From the NCBI GenBank assembly GCA_004294445.1, contig REAZ01000006.1, forward strand, positions 62,001-126,000: a DNA stretch of 64,000 bases, read 5' to 3'. Both the position numbers and the translations under genes were made by a program. The notes under the pieces are model-generated. The model made no database searches. It saw nothing but the letters and a program-made list of their open reading frames with translations, and was not told the DNA's origin. Origin of the DNA: Cytophagales bacterium (GTDB lineage: Bacteria > Bacteroidota > Bacteroidia > Cytophagales > Thermoflexibacteraceae). Below, in pieces: positions 44,401 to 52,738 of the stretch (position 1 is the first letter of the stretch; the number at the start of each line of letters is the position of its first letter).

Positions 44401-44840
44401 AGTAAGTTGCCTGCCGCTACCCATAATTGGTTTTTAGTGTCTTCCAAAAAAGCATAAATATTCTCTTGTGTAATTTCTGAAATTCTTAAGAATCTATCGT
44501 ACTTTCTGTCATACTTGTATAAGCCGCCGCCATTTGTAGCAATCCATATATTTTTGTTTTGGTCTTCGTGCAGTGCGTTGATGTAGCTATTTTCTATAGA
44601 ATATTTTTTTTTTGCTTCATGCCTGTAGGTTTTGAACCCATAGCCATCATAGCGATTCAGCCCATCGTCAGTGCCTATCCACATAAAGCCTTTGCTGTCC
44701 TGCAAGAAGCAATTAACAGCGTTATTTGTAAGCCCTTCTCTTACAGTGAGATGCCAAAACTTTAGCTCTTGGGCATAAGCATAGCACAAAGTAAAAAATA
44801 AAAACACAGTAATGTAGCAGCGTATGATATACTTATTCAT
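41451..44840 (-). CDS. Propeller/Y_Y_Y sensor fused to SpoIIE phosphatase (intact)
   Basis: About 1129 residues. The frame is open to 44903, but the ATG at 44840 starts a signal peptide (MNKYIIRCYITVFLFFTLCYAYAQ). About 12-14 propeller repeats (MWIGTDDGLNRYDGYGF, IWIATNGGGLYKYD, LWIGTEGGLTVEEN) form two beta propellers (about 25-670). They are followed by a Y_Y_Y domain (about 720-785), one membrane helix (about 790-815), a coiled coil (815-895) and the SpoIIE phosphatase (900-1129). Most related proteins end in a histidine kinase; here the output is a PP2C-type phosphatase with intact metal-binding aspartates. Its DNA matches the second paralogue in one stretch and the first in another. Confidence 0.93.
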   Translation of the reverse strand: MNKYIIRCYITVFLFFTLCYAYAQELKFWHLTVREGLTNNAVNCFLQDSKGFMWIGTDDGLNRYDGYGFKTYRHEAKKKYSIENSYINALHEDQNKNIWIATNGGGLYKYDRKYDRFLRISEITQENIYAFLEDTKNQLWVAAGNLLFRKEIKSNEFIPYPQFTDKNLSSMIRIDENRLLIATNGAGFYILDTQTGRTQQFFHQENQNSLCNNQIVSVYKDINRHIWIGTEDGLDRFDIEKQVFEHLGVGKDSTRSLLAKSVRSINGRGNELFFATENGGLSVYHLKTANLTHYLPDESKPTSLSDVTVRSVYIDRQQRLWAGTFSGGVNINDPHQEKFSKPSIPLKNKTVNAILKDSKNRLWIGTEGGLTVEENGEIVYYTHDPKQANSLANNPVLSIFEDNRNRIWVATWAGGLSIFDEEKKQFTNFTVDPTKPDKLTSPNIIDIHQSTQTQQMLAVSVHGGLYVLTDEKEQKFENYKHNPEDNTSITYGCRVIYEDSKKNIWVGTINGLNRFDILAKKFTRYLHNKQDSNSISSNMIYSILEDSKGQLWIGTSQGLNKMINEKTFANYTTSDGLPSNSVNSISEDGHGNLWLGTNGGISKFNIQAETFRNYDEGDGLQSKQFKVNSNFKDKNGQLFLGGVKGFNTFHPDSVRDNTFLPNTIITDLKIFNKSVQIGDEDSLLKQDISQTKEIMLNYQQTVFSFDFVALNLTQSEKNKYAYMMEGFEKNWNYVGSQRTAIYTNLDAGTYTFKVKASNNDGIWNEESTSLKIIILPPWWETWWFRLIATSLFLSGGVLFYFVRVNAIKKQNRRLEEQVKQRTQQLESANYEIKSKNEALQTSEEELRQNMEELETNQALLKEQKQTIETAFLELNRQNTKVKDSIRYAQRIQNAILPHESILDSAFDENFIIFKPKDVVSGDFYWYLEIENKKFIAVVDCTGHGVPGAFMSMIGNTLLYEIINTKRIFEPNLILENLHSGILNSLNKKEAKMQDGMDIALCCLEMQESNKVKVLFSGAKRPLFYFSANQLTEVQADRKSIGHKTSASVNYTLNEIILQKGDTLYMTTDGWIDAINPERVRFGSQKFKDMLLGGTFLPLAAQGEMFGKILEEYEQGTEQRDDILLVGVRI
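41497..41582. repeat. 86-bp patch shared with the first paralogue
   Basis: Identical to 35749-35834. It encodes the stretch GGTFLPLAAQGEMFGKILEE near the end of the phosphatase domain. Confidence 0.7.
41712..42045. repeat. 334-bp block shared with the second paralogue
   Basis: Near-identical to 39481-39814 at a constant offset of 2231 bases, with no indels that I can see. Confidence 0.7.
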
Positions 44841-44926
44841 CATTTTTATTAGCTTTTTAAAAAATTTTAGAAAGGTAATGAAATAGATAAACACAGATAA
44901 CAAAACAATTATTTTTTTTTAAGCAA

Positions 44927-45592
44927 TTAATTACTCACCAATGAAAGTTCGTGTTGTTTGGTAGGTAAAAATAAATGTGGGTAAAACCTTTTCCACTCGC
45001 TCATCATTAGGGCAAAAGGAAGTTCGGCAAACTGCCCGTAGTCGTGCAAATACTCCATAAATTTATCTCCCGAAGGGCTATATTGCTGGAAAATAGAGTC
45101 ATTTTCTCCATCAAAATCCAAGGGCTGTACGCCTATTTTTTTGCAAAGTTTCTCATTAAAAGCGGGTGTAGCTTTTACCCACTTGCCGTTCAAAAAAAGT
45201 TCGGTATAGCCATGAAATACCAATACATTTGTTCCCAAAGACTTTTCTACTTTTTCAGTGGCTATATGATTGGTTACGTTGGCAAACCCCAAGCGGCTCG
45301 GCACGCCTATAGCCCTAGCACAGGCAGCAAGAATATTTGCCTTGTCGATGCAATGCCCCTCGCTACGCGCTACCTGCACACTTGCCCGAAAATCCTCTTC
45401 TCTGATGCGTATCTGATTAGGATTGTACCAAAAGCCATCACGCACCGCATAGTACAAGGAAAGCACCTTAGCTAACTCATTTTGAGAGCTTTGTGTATGC
45501 TGGCTTACAAAGTCTGTAATGCCTTCATGCTGGCTATCTGTAAAAAAATTAGGCTGTAGATATTTGTCGAAATCTGTATCGTAAAGAGTCAT
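44927..45592 (-). CDS. Transglutaminase-like domain protein
   Basis: About 221 residues from the ATG at 45592 (MTLYDTDFDKYLQPN). The frame is open to 45694, but the extension is a hydrophobic, low-complexity run and is less likely to be coding. The transglutaminase-like core shows ARSEGHCIDKANI (catalytic cysteine), VFHGYTELFLNGKWV (histidine) and KATPAFN where the aspartate usually lies. The aspartate is replaced, so the protein may be a weak enzyme or a binding protein. These proteins are related to cysteine peptidases acting on peptides or peptidoglycan. It is in the same orientation as the phosphatase genes, 86 bases upstream of the third. Confidence 0.82.
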   Translation of the reverse strand: MTLYDTDFDKYLQPNFFTDSQHEGITDFVSQHTQSSQNELAKVLSLYYAVRDGFWYNPNQIRIREEDFRASVQVARSEGHCIDKANILAACARAIGVPSRLGFANVTNHIATEKVEKSLGTNVLVFHGYTELFLNGKWVKATPAFNEKLCKKIGVQPLDFDGENDSIFQQYSPSGDKFMEYLHDYGQFAELPFALMMSEWKRFYPHLFLPTKQHELSLVSN

Positions 45593-45739
45593 AAATTGAG
45601 TATATAAAAACAAAATAAAACAAAAAAATGAGCTAAAAATGAGTATCGTCTGTAAAATTGTATAAAATTGCATAAAATTTAGATGAAAATTCATAGAGTT
45701 TGAGTTTTAATTAAGTTTTTGAATTGATTTTTTTATAAA

Positions 45740-45769
45740 TTTGAAACTCTATAAAGTAGTTTAACTTTG
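45740..45769 (+). promoter_or_regulatory. Promoter of aconitase gene
   Basis: TTTG (45740-45743), 18 bases, TAACTTTG (45762-45769): a Bacteroidota -33/-7 pair. Transcription would begin near 45776, giving a leader of about 63 bases that contains three full AATTCATA repeats (45788, 45811, 45825) and a partial fourth. Confidence 0.65.
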
Positions 45770-45838
45770 TTTTGACACCCGTTTGATAATTCATATAACT
45801 AAATAAAAATAATTCATAAATTATAATTCATAATTCAA

Positions 45839-48106
45839 ATGGCATTTGATATTGAGATGATTGAAGCTGCCTACGCTCGCATGGGTGATAGGATAGCAAA
45901 AGCAAGAAAAGTGTTGGGAAGACCTTTGACGCTTACCGAGAAAATTTTGTATTCTCATCTTCACGAGGAAATTCCTTCTACACCTTTCACAAGAGGCGAG
46001 TCTTACGTGGACTTTGCCCCTGACCGAGTAGCGATGCAGGACGCAACGGCACAAATGGCTCTTTTGCAATTTATGCAAGCGGGCAAGCCAAAAGTAGCCG
46101 TGCCAAGCACAGTTCATTGCGACCACTTGATTTTGGCAAAAGACGGTGCAAAAAAAGACTTAGAAGTTGCCGTAAATACCAACAAAGAAGTCTATGACTT
46201 TCTTGCTTCTGTTTCCAACAAATACGGAATTGGTTTCTGGAAAGCGGGTGCGGGCATCATTCACCAAGTTGTTTTTGAAAACTATGCCTTCCCAGGGGGA
46301 ATGATGATAGGCACTGACTCTCACACACCTAATGCAGGCGGTTTGGGCATGATAGCAATCGGCGTAGGCGGTGCAGATGCAGTGGACGTAATGGCGGGCA
46401 TGGCTTGGGAATTGAAATTTCCTAAATTGATAGGGATTCACCTCAAAGGAAAGTTGAGCGGTTGGGCTTCTGCCAAAGACGTAATATTGAAAGTAGCGGG
46501 CATCTTGACTGTTTCGGGTGGTACTGACGCTATAGTAGAATATTTTGGCGAAGGTGCTGATAATATTTCTGCTACAGGCAAAGGAACTATCTGCAACATG
46601 GGGGCGGAAATAGGAGCTACTACTTCTCTTTTTGGATATGATGACAAAATGAATGAGTATTTGACCTCTACAAGTCGAGGAGATGTTGCAAAATTAGCAG
46701 AGAAATACAAAGAGCATTTGAGAGCAGATGCAGAGGTATATGCTAATCCTGCTACTTATTTCGACCAACTCATCGAGATTGACTTAGACGAATTAGAGCC
46801 GTACATCAACGGACCTTTTACGCCTGACCGCGCATGGAAATTGTCTGAATTTGCCGATGCAGTCAGAAATAACAACTTCCCTGCACGCTTAGAAGTAGGT
46901 CTGATTGGCTCTTGCACCAACTCCTCTTATGAGGACTTGACTCGTGCCGCATCTTTGGCAAAGCAAGCAATAGATAAAAAATTAAAAGCAAAAGCACAAT
47001 TTACCATTACCCCAGGCTCCGAAACAGTGCGTTTTACGGCTGAAAGAGATGGCTTACTGACTATTTTTGACCAAATGGGCGGCGTAGTAATGGCTAATGC
47101 CTGCGGTCCCTGCATAGGGCAGTGGTCAAGACACATAGACGACCCAAATCGCGCGAACTCTATCATCACCTCTTTTAACAGAAACTTTGCCAAAAGAAAT
47201 GATGGCTTGGCAGCAACGCACGCTTTTGTAGCTTCGCCAGAAATTGTAACTGCTTTCGCTATTGCGGGGGATTTGACTTTCAACCCAATGAAAGACACAT
47301 TGCTCAATGAGGACGGTGTAGCGGTAATGCTCGACGAGCCAACAGGCTTGCAAGCACCGCCAAAAGGCTATGGCGTAGAAGATGCAGGTTTCCAAGAACC
47401 CGCCAAAGACGGCAGCAAGGTATCAGTATTGGTAAGCGAAACCTCCGACCGCTTGCAACTCTTAGATGCTTTCAAGGTATGGGAAGGCACAGACATCAAA
47501 GGCTTGAAATTACTCATCAAAGCCTTCGGGAAGTGTACGACCGACCATATTTCTATGGCAGGCCCTTGGCTCAAATATCGTGGACACTTAGATAATATTT
47601 CTAATAATATGCTCATAGGTGCAGTAAACGCCTATAACAAAGCAACGAACAAAGTGAAAAACCAACTCACAGGCGAGTACAACGAAGTGCCTTTCACCCA
47701 ACGTGCCTATAAAGCCGCAGGAATTGGCTCGATAGTAGTAGGTGATGAAAACTATGGTGAAGGCTCATCAAGAGAACACGCCGCTATGGAGCCTCGCTTC
47801 CTCGGTGTAAGAGCAATTTTGGTGAAATCCTTTGCGCGTATTCACGAAACGAACTTGAAAAAACAAGGAATGTTGGCTTTGCGCTTTGTAGATAAAGCAG
47901 ATTACGACAAAATCCAAGAAGATGACCTCATCGACATCTTGGGCTTGACGACCTTTGCACCGAACAAAAATCTTACTATCCAACTCACTCACAAAGACGG
48001 TAGCGTAGAGAGTTTCGAAGTAAAACACACTTACAACGAAGCACAAATAGAATGGTTCAAAGCGGGTTCTGCCCTGAATTTGATTAAGATGAAGGAAGGA
48101 AAGTAA
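45839..48106 (+). CDS. acn: Aconitate hydratase
   Basis: A 755-residue cytosolic enzyme of the tricarboxylic acid cycle that interconverts citrate and isocitrate through cis-aconitate, using a 4Fe-4S cluster. The sequence is of the mitochondrial (Aco2) type, common in Bacteroidota. Motifs: [14 protein letters not shown] (substrate), [11 protein letters not shown] (first cluster cysteine, about residue 359), [11 protein letters not shown] (other two, about 422-425), and the swivel domain [19 protein letters not shown]. It appears to be transcribed alone from the promoter at 45740-45769 and ends at a terminator at 48135-48175. Confidence 0.97.
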   Translation: MAFDIEMIEAAYARMGDRIAKARKVLGRPLTLTEKILYSHLHEEIPSTPFTRGESYVDFAPDRVAMQDATAQMALLQFMQAGKPKVAVPSTVHCDHLILAKDGAKKDLEVAVNTNKEVYDFLASVSNKYGIGFWKAGAGIIHQVVFENYAFPGGMMIGTDSHTPNAGGLGMIAIGVGGADAVDVMAGMAWELKFPKLIGIHLKGKLSGWASAKDVILKVAGILTVSGGTDAIVEYFGEGADNISATGKGTICNMGAEIGATTSLFGYDDKMNEYLTSTSRGDVAKLAEKYKEHLRADAEVYANPATYFDQLIEIDLDELEPYINGPFTPDRAWKLSEFADAVRNNNFPARLEVGLIGSCTNSSYEDLTRAASLAKQAIDKKLKAKAQFTITPGSETVRFTAERDGLLTIFDQMGGVVMANACGPCIGQWSRHIDDPNRANSIITSFNRNFAKRNDGLAATHAFVASPEIVTAFAIAGDLTFNPMKDTLLNEDGVAVMLDEPTGLQAPPKGYGVEDAGFQEPAKDGSKVSVLVSETSDRLQLLDAFKVWEGTDIKGLKLLIKAFGKCTTDHISMAGPWLKYRGHLDNISNNMLIGAVNAYNKATNKVKNQLTGEYNEVPFTQRAYKAAGIGSIVVGDENYGEGSSREHAAMEPRFLGVRAILVKSFARIHETNLKKQGMLALRFVDKADYDKIQEDDLIDILGLTTFAPNKNLTIQLTHKDGSVESFEVKHTYNEAQIEWFKAGSALNLIKMKEGK

Positions 48107-48113
48107 TAAGAGT

Positions 48114-48130
48114 ACGAGTTTCCAACTCGT
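48114..48130. repeat. Short hairpin just past aconitase
   Basis: ACGAGTT-TCC-AACTCGT is a perfect 7-bp stem with a 3-base loop, directly after the stop codon and before the main terminator. Confidence 0.4.
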
Positions 48131-48134
48131 AAGA

Positions 48135-48175
48135 AAAAAGCAGATAGCACTAAAAATGGGTTATCTGCTTTTTTT
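48135..48175 (+). terminator. Rho-independent terminator of aconitase
   Basis: AGCAGATAGC (48139-48148) pairs with GTTATCTGCT (48160-48169), with one G-U pair, then T8. It isolates aconitase from the accessory island that follows. Confidence 0.85.
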
Positions 48176-48306
48176 ATGCTAAATTCTTGATTATTAAAAT
48201 TGCGGAATAAGCTATTGGATTTCTAAAAATATTTTATAGTTTTACCTGTCAAAGTTAAAAAACTATTCATATACAATGAATTGGAAATGCACAAAAATAA
48301 AAAACT

Positions 48307-50094
48307 ATGTCAGTACATACAGCAAAACAAATATCATTAAAAGAATATCTTAAAGAAGCAGACGAAAATAAAGTACAAATTCCTGAATTTCAAAGAGATT
48401 TTGTTTGGTCTAAATCAAATATGATAAAGCTTGCTTCTTCTCTTCTTAAAGGGTATCCAATTGGGAGTTTTTTGTTAATGCAGAATACACAAGAATACTC
48501 CAAGAGAGTTATAGAAGGGGTAAATATAAACTCAAATGTAAATGGTAAGGATTGCTTACTTGTACTTGATGGACAGCAAAGGACAACAACAGCCTATCAA
48601 ATATTATATGGTAAGGGAGAGTTTCGTTTTTATTTTGATTATGGAAAATTCATTGAAATTTTGAAAGACGAGAATATTCAAAGTGCAAAAGATGAAAAAT
48701 TAGAAACAATTATTGAAGATAGCATAGAAGATTTAATAATTGTTTTTGACTTAAAAAACAAAAAACGCCCACAAAGTATTTCAGAGGAACTTTCTAATAA
48801 ACTATTCCCACTTGATATTATTTTACAAGCACCAAGAGGGAAAAACTACTCAACATGGTTAGGCGATTATTCCTTTGATAAGGCAGGAGGGAATTCCGCT
48901 GAATTTACCTTTCTGAATAATATTTCAAGTATTTTTACAGAAAGACTTATTAATAATATTATATCCTACCAAGCAAGTCAAATTATCATTGATGGCTCAA
49001 CAAGTCCTAATATTGTTTGTACTATTTTTGAAACAATCAACTCTACTGGTATTAGATTGAGTATCATTGATTTGCTTAATGCTAAGTGTTTCCCAAGTGG
49101 CTTTGAATTAAGCAAAGAAATATTAAAAACATTTGAAGAAAATCCAATTTTCATTGACTTTGACACCGAAGACAAAAATGAGTTTATTGGGTTGTCTATT
49201 ATAAAAATCATAGGGCTATTATCAAAGAAAAGGTCTTGTAAGAAGTCTGATTTATTGAGCTTAGATGCACAAACAATAAAGCAAAATTGGGAAAACGCTG
49301 TCAATTATCTTGTTAATTTTTTAGAATTTGCCAAAGCTCATTTTGGAACTATTGGTATCAAATTTTTACCCTACAAAGATATGTTTGTTCCATTAGCTGT
49401 AATTATTGGAGACGGTAAGTTCGACAAACAAAATGCCGACCATGTTAAGAAAGTGGAAAAATGGTATTGGACTTGTGCTTTTACAGGCTATTTTGATAAT
49501 GCTACCGAAAGTAAATCTGCATCTACTGTCAAAGAATTTCTTGGGGATTCAAATAATTTAGGTTGGTTAGATAATGATAATCAAATTCCAACGCTAATCG
49601 AGAATAGTAAAATGCTTTACACAAGTGAATTTAATGAGATTGATAATGCAGCTTCCCAACAAAGTGCAATTTATAAGGCAATTCTAAATTTGATTATTTT
49701 AAATGAAGCGTGTGATTTTCAAGGGAATAAAAAATTAATTAAAGATTTAAAAGAGTCAGATTTGCAAGACCACCATATATTTCCAAAAAAATTCCTGGCT
49801 TCTCAAAATCCTAAAATAGAGAAAAATGAAGCAAATACAATTCTAAATAGAACACTTATTTCTACTATTGCTAATCAAGCTATAAAGGATAAGCAACCAA
49901 GCATTTATTTTCAAGATAATCAATTATTTAAAGGAAACTTACTCGATGAAAAAGATTTAGCAAGGCATTTTATTAATGAGGAATTTACTAATCAAAAATA
50001 TGCAAAAGGAAATTTTAGTAAACAAAACTATGATGATTTTAAAAAGGAACGAAAACGACAAATAATAGAAATTATCAAATCGAAAATAGCTTAG
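48307..50094 (+). CDS. DUF262-HNH nuclease, possible defence protein
   Basis: A 595-residue protein. The N-terminal DUF262 domain (about 10-230) has a ParB-like nucleotide-binding core with EFQRDFVWSKSNMIKLASS and LVLDGQQRTTTAYQI (D88-G-Q-Q-R92). The C-terminal part has an HNH endonuclease signature, DHHIFPKKFL (His489, His490), and NTILNRTLIS. This pairing is that of GmrS/GmrD-fused type IV restriction enzymes (modified-DNA cutters) and other phage-defence proteins, though some have no known function. It has no partner gene. The coding sequence is more A/T-rich than its neighbours, and it sits next to a transposase and repeats, which fits recent transfer. The target is unknown. Confidence 0.82.
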   Translation: MSVHTAKQISLKEYLKEADENKVQIPEFQRDFVWSKSNMIKLASSLLKGYPIGSFLLMQNTQEYSKRVIEGVNINSNVNGKDCLLVLDGQQRTTTAYQILYGKGEFRFYFDYGKFIEILKDENIQSAKDEKLETIIEDSIEDLIIVFDLKNKKRPQSISEELSNKLFPLDIILQAPRGKNYSTWLGDYSFDKAGGNSAEFTFLNNISSIFTERLINNIISYQASQIIIDGSTSPNIVCTIFETINSTGIRLSIIDLLNAKCFPSGFELSKEILKTFEENPIFIDFDTEDKNEFIGLSIIKIIGLLSKKRSCKKSDLLSLDAQTIKQNWENAVNYLVNFLEFAKAHFGTIGIKFLPYKDMFVPLAVIIGDGKFDKQNADHVKKVEKWYWTCAFTGYFDNATESKSASTVKEFLGDSNNLGWLDNDNQIPTLIENSKMLYTSEFNEIDNAASQQSAIYKAILNLIILNEACDFQGNKKLIKDLKESDLQDHHIFPKKFLASQNPKIEKNEANTILNRTLISTIANQAIKDKQPSIYFQDNQLFKGNLLDEKDLARHFINEEFTNQKYAKGNFSKQNYDDFKKERKRQIIEIIKSKIA

Positions 50095-50103
50095 TTATCT
50101 TTC

Positions 50104-50169
50104 GCCCCTACGGGGCTTTGCTTTAGGCGGATTCTCTTTTTTCTACAAATATTCCATGCCCAAGGGCAT
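50104..50169 (+). repeat. REP-like element copy A
   Basis: GCCCCTACGGGGC (50104-50116), about 20 variable bases, TTTTCTACAAAT, then a second palindrome ATGCCCAAGGGCAT (50156-50169). It begins 9 bases after the DUF262-HNH stop. Confidence 0.75.
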
Positions 50170-50250
50170 TTTTTTGATGTAGTTTTTAGATTTTCTTGAC
50201 TATATTTTTACTTTCATTCAAGGTGCTTTCACAACATTAAAAATAACTTT

Positions 50251-50317
50251 TAATCCCGTTAGGGATTATATATTTGTAGAAAAAGCAAATCCCCAACTGC
50301 ATAAGCCCCGTAGGGGC
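50251..50317 (-). repeat. REP-like element copy B, inverted
   Basis: The reverse complement of this stretch has the same order as copies A and C: GCCCCTACGGGGC, spacer, TTTCTACAAAT, then TAATCCCTAACGGGATTA. It lies 21 bases before the transposase start. Confidence 0.75.
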
Positions 50318-50338
50318 GAAACTTAAAATATTAATCCT

Positions 50339-50800
50339 ATGGCAAATACATTCACACAAATCTATGTTCAAACTGTGTTTGCAGTACAAAACCGCCAAAG
50401 CCTTATTCAGACCAATTGGAAAGCAGATTTGTACAAATACATCACAGGCATTGTAACCAATCAAGGTCATAAACTAATCGCAATCAATGGAATGCCTGAC
50501 CATGTTCATGTGTTTTTTGGATTAAACCCTAAACAATCTATCTCAGATTTATTGCAAGACATCAAGGGAAGTTCCTCTAAATGGGTAAACGAAAACAAAT
50601 TGGTACAAGGAAAATTTGAGTGGCAATCAGGATATGGTGCATTCTCTTATTCCAGAAACCAAATAGACAAAGTAGTCAAGTACATCGAAAACCAAGAGGA
50701 ACACCATCAAAAACACACATTTATAGAAGAATATAAGGAGTTTTTGAAAATATTTGAGATAGAATATGATGAAAGATATATTTTTAAACAAATAGAATAA
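50339..50800 (+). CDS. IS200-like Y1 transposase / REP-associated tyrosine transposase
   Basis: A 153-residue HUH-family single-strand transposase. Visible are the HUH motif in PDHVHVFF (His55, His57) and the catalytic tyrosine helix VVKYIENQEEHH (Tyr115), plus the conserved SSSKWVN and FEWQSGYGAFSYS. Size fits IS200 TnpA or a RAYT. It has no TnpB or other accessory gene. It is bracketed by copies B (inverted, 21 bases upstream) and C (6 bases downstream) of a two-palindrome repeat, with copy A farther upstream. RAYTs excise and insert REP sequences using such hairpins. Whether this is a mobile IS or a domesticated RAYT cannot be settled from one locus. Confidence 0.9.
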   Translation: MANTFTQIYVQTVFAVQNRQSLIQTNWKADLYKYITGIVTNQGHKLIAINGMPDHVHVFFGLNPKQSISDLLQDIKGSSSKWVNENKLVQGKFEWQSGYGAFSYSRNQIDKVVKYIENQEEHHQKHTFIEEYKEFLKIFEIEYDERYIFKQIE

Positions 50801-50806
50801 GGTTGC

Positions 50807-50869
50807 GCCCCTACGGGGCTTTTTTTGTGGTCTTTCTCTTTTCTACAAAGATTTCATGCCTAACGGCAT
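50807..50869 (+). repeat. REP-like element copy C
   Basis: GCCCCTACGGGGC (50807-50819), spacer, TTTTCTACAAAG, ATGCCTAACGGCAT (50856-50869). It is a direct repeat of copy A and an inverted repeat of copy B; the two palindromes are 36-39 bases apart in all three. Confidence 0.75.
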
Positions 50870-50958
50870 TTTAAAATTTTGATGCGGAAAACCTAAAACC
50901 TTTCCTTTTGTTGCTTTCCTTTTGCCGTTGTTTATATCCCACAAACGACATACTGAAA

Positions 50959-52650
50959 TTATTGGGGATTGAACTCCACCAAATACACCTTATTTGTTGC
51001 CTGCAAACGAGTAGCAGGGTTCAGAAACAGAGGCGTAAGCTGTGTAACGTGGTACTTATCAAAGGAATTAAGAATTTTGACGAGTCCATATTTTTGTATC
51101 TCTGCAAATCCTTGCTGGTCTAAGTAAACCCAAGCCGTTTCTTTACCTATTTTCCCGACCAATTCTTCTGTTTCATAAAAGAAAGGTTGGATATTTCCGC
51201 TATAAAAATCAACGGTATGAATAAAAATATCTTTCCCATCACCGCTTAGGCGATGCAATGCAAAAAATCTATTCTGAGGAAAATCTTTTTGGGTTTGCAA
51301 GTATTTTCCCAATACGCTCCCCGTCTGATACGCAAACAAAGAAGGATAAAAATGAATATTAAGAATGAAAAACACGCCAATAATTGTAACTGCTGAAGGC
51401 AAAATAAGTCGCTGAAATCTCGTATTTCCACTGAAACCCAAATAGAAAGTAAGGATAAATAAAGCAATGATTATCAGCCAAATAAGTATATTTTCCAAAG
51501 GGAAAACCCAGCCTATGAAGAGAAAACCTATCAGCCAAACGACTACTACATTTGCCCACTGAACTCCAAAAGCAATTTTAAGCAAAGTTTTATACGAAGG
51601 GTTTTTCAGCAGTACATAGACGTACCTCGCCGTAAATATAGAACTCAAAGGAATGATAATATTGATATAGTGCGGTAGCTTGTACTGAGAAGTAGAAAGT
51701 GCTATAAAAGGTAAAATAAAGCCGCCTAAAGTTAGGTATTCGGGAAGCCCTGTTTTAGTAAATGCCTGTTTTACAAGGTCATAAAAAGCAAAAAACACTA
51801 AAAGTCCCCAAGGCAATACTGTCCAAATATAAGTGTGAACAAAGAAAAAGGGGTCGGAGTCGTCCTGCCAAACATTTTCACCCGTGAGCCTACCAAAACT
51901 TTGCTTCCAAAAGAAAAAGTACAAGCCCGAAGTATTTTTCTCTCCTTCCATTACCTTTTCGGGGTGCATATCAAACTGCTGATAAAGCCCAAAGCACATA
52001 GGTAGCAATACGATTGCTACTATCCCCAAGCCTACCAGCCACTGCCAACGAAAAATAAGTGCGTATTTTTTTGCCAAAAGAAAATGCGTGCCAAAAGCAA
52101 GTGCGGGAAGCATCAGCCCAATAGGACCCTTGGCGAGCATCGCCAAGCCGATACCGATAAAGCCTAAAAACAAATTTTTCCATTTTTCAGATGTAATGTA
52201 CTCGGCTATCTGCCAAATAGCAAAAATAGCCCAGCCCATAAGCATCGTATCAGTGCGAACGTCATGGTTCATGAGGAATACACTAAAAGACGAGGCACAC
52301 ATCAGAGCAGCTAAATAAGCCACTTTTTCATGATAAAATAATTTTGCCAAACGGTAGGTAGCGTAAATGCCGAGCAAGCAAACCAAGACAGGCACAATCC
52401 GATAAGTGAAGTTGCTCACCCATAAAAACTTGAAAACCAGTGCTGAAACCCAAAAAAGCAAGGGCGGCTTGTCCAAATAATCTTCTCCTCGATGCAGCAC
52501 TTCTAAATAGCTCTCATTTTTCATCATTTCCAAAGAGATGGAGGCGTATTGGGCGGCATCTATATCCATGATGTCCAAGAACATACCTACAAAGTACACC
52601 AAGCAGATGCCTATCAGAGGAAGATATATTTTGAGATGTTGGAGTTTCAT
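50959..52650 (-). CDS. GT39 (ArnT/PMT-like) glycosyltransferase
   Basis: A 563-residue integral membrane enzyme with about 12 hydrophobic helices. The N-terminal loop FLDIMDIDAAQYASIS and the second loop HRGEDYLDKPPLLFW match the catalytic loop and the lipid-sugar binding loop of ArnT/PMT family transferases, which move a sugar from undecaprenyl phosphate to a lipid or protein acceptor in the periplasm. The C-terminal 100 or so residues are a soluble periplasmic domain. The acceptor is unknown; no other surface-glycan gene is adjacent. The ORF is downstream of ribF, 88 bases away, on the same strand. Confidence 0.9.
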   Translation of the reverse strand: MKLQHLKIYLPLIGICLVYFVGMFLDIMDIDAAQYASISLEMMKNESYLEVLHRGEDYLDKPPLLFWVSALVFKFLWVSNFTYRIVPVLVCLLGIYATYRLAKLFYHEKVAYLAALMCASSFSVFLMNHDVRTDTMLMGWAIFAIWQIAEYITSEKWKNLFLGFIGIGLAMLAKGPIGLMLPALAFGTHFLLAKKYALIFRWQWLVGLGIVAIVLLPMCFGLYQQFDMHPEKVMEGEKNTSGLYFFFWKQSFGRLTGENVWQDDSDPFFFVHTYIWTVLPWGLLVFFAFYDLVKQAFTKTGLPEYLTLGGFILPFIALSTSQYKLPHYINIIIPLSSIFTARYVYVLLKNPSYKTLLKIAFGVQWANVVVVWLIGFLFIGWVFPLENILIWLIIIALFILTFYLGFSGNTRFQRLILPSAVTIIGVFFILNIHFYPSLFAYQTGSVLGKYLQTQKDFPQNRFFALHRLSGDGKDIFIHTVDFYSGNIQPFFYETEELVGKIGKETAWVYLDQQGFAEIQKYGLVKILNSFDKYHVTQLTPLFLNPATRLQATNKVYLVEFNPQ

Positions 52651-52738
52651 TTTTATTCTTGTGTGTTGTTTTTAATACCAATTTATAATAACGCCTTTCT
52701 AACTACCGAATATACACTTTTTATTAAAAAAAAACGAC

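Noticed and set aside
44841..44903. Upstream extension of the third sensor gene to 44903
   Set aside because: The ATG at 44840 starts a normal signal peptide; the extension is a phenylalanine/lysine run from AT-rich leader DNA.
45788..45838. A direct-repeat array as a replication or plasmid iteron
   Set aside because: Only three full 8-base copies with unequal spacing lie in a gene leader; no replication gene is near.
46927..47307. Long antisense frames within aconitase
   Set aside because: They mirror the conserved aconitase coding sequence; no independent start or motif is present.
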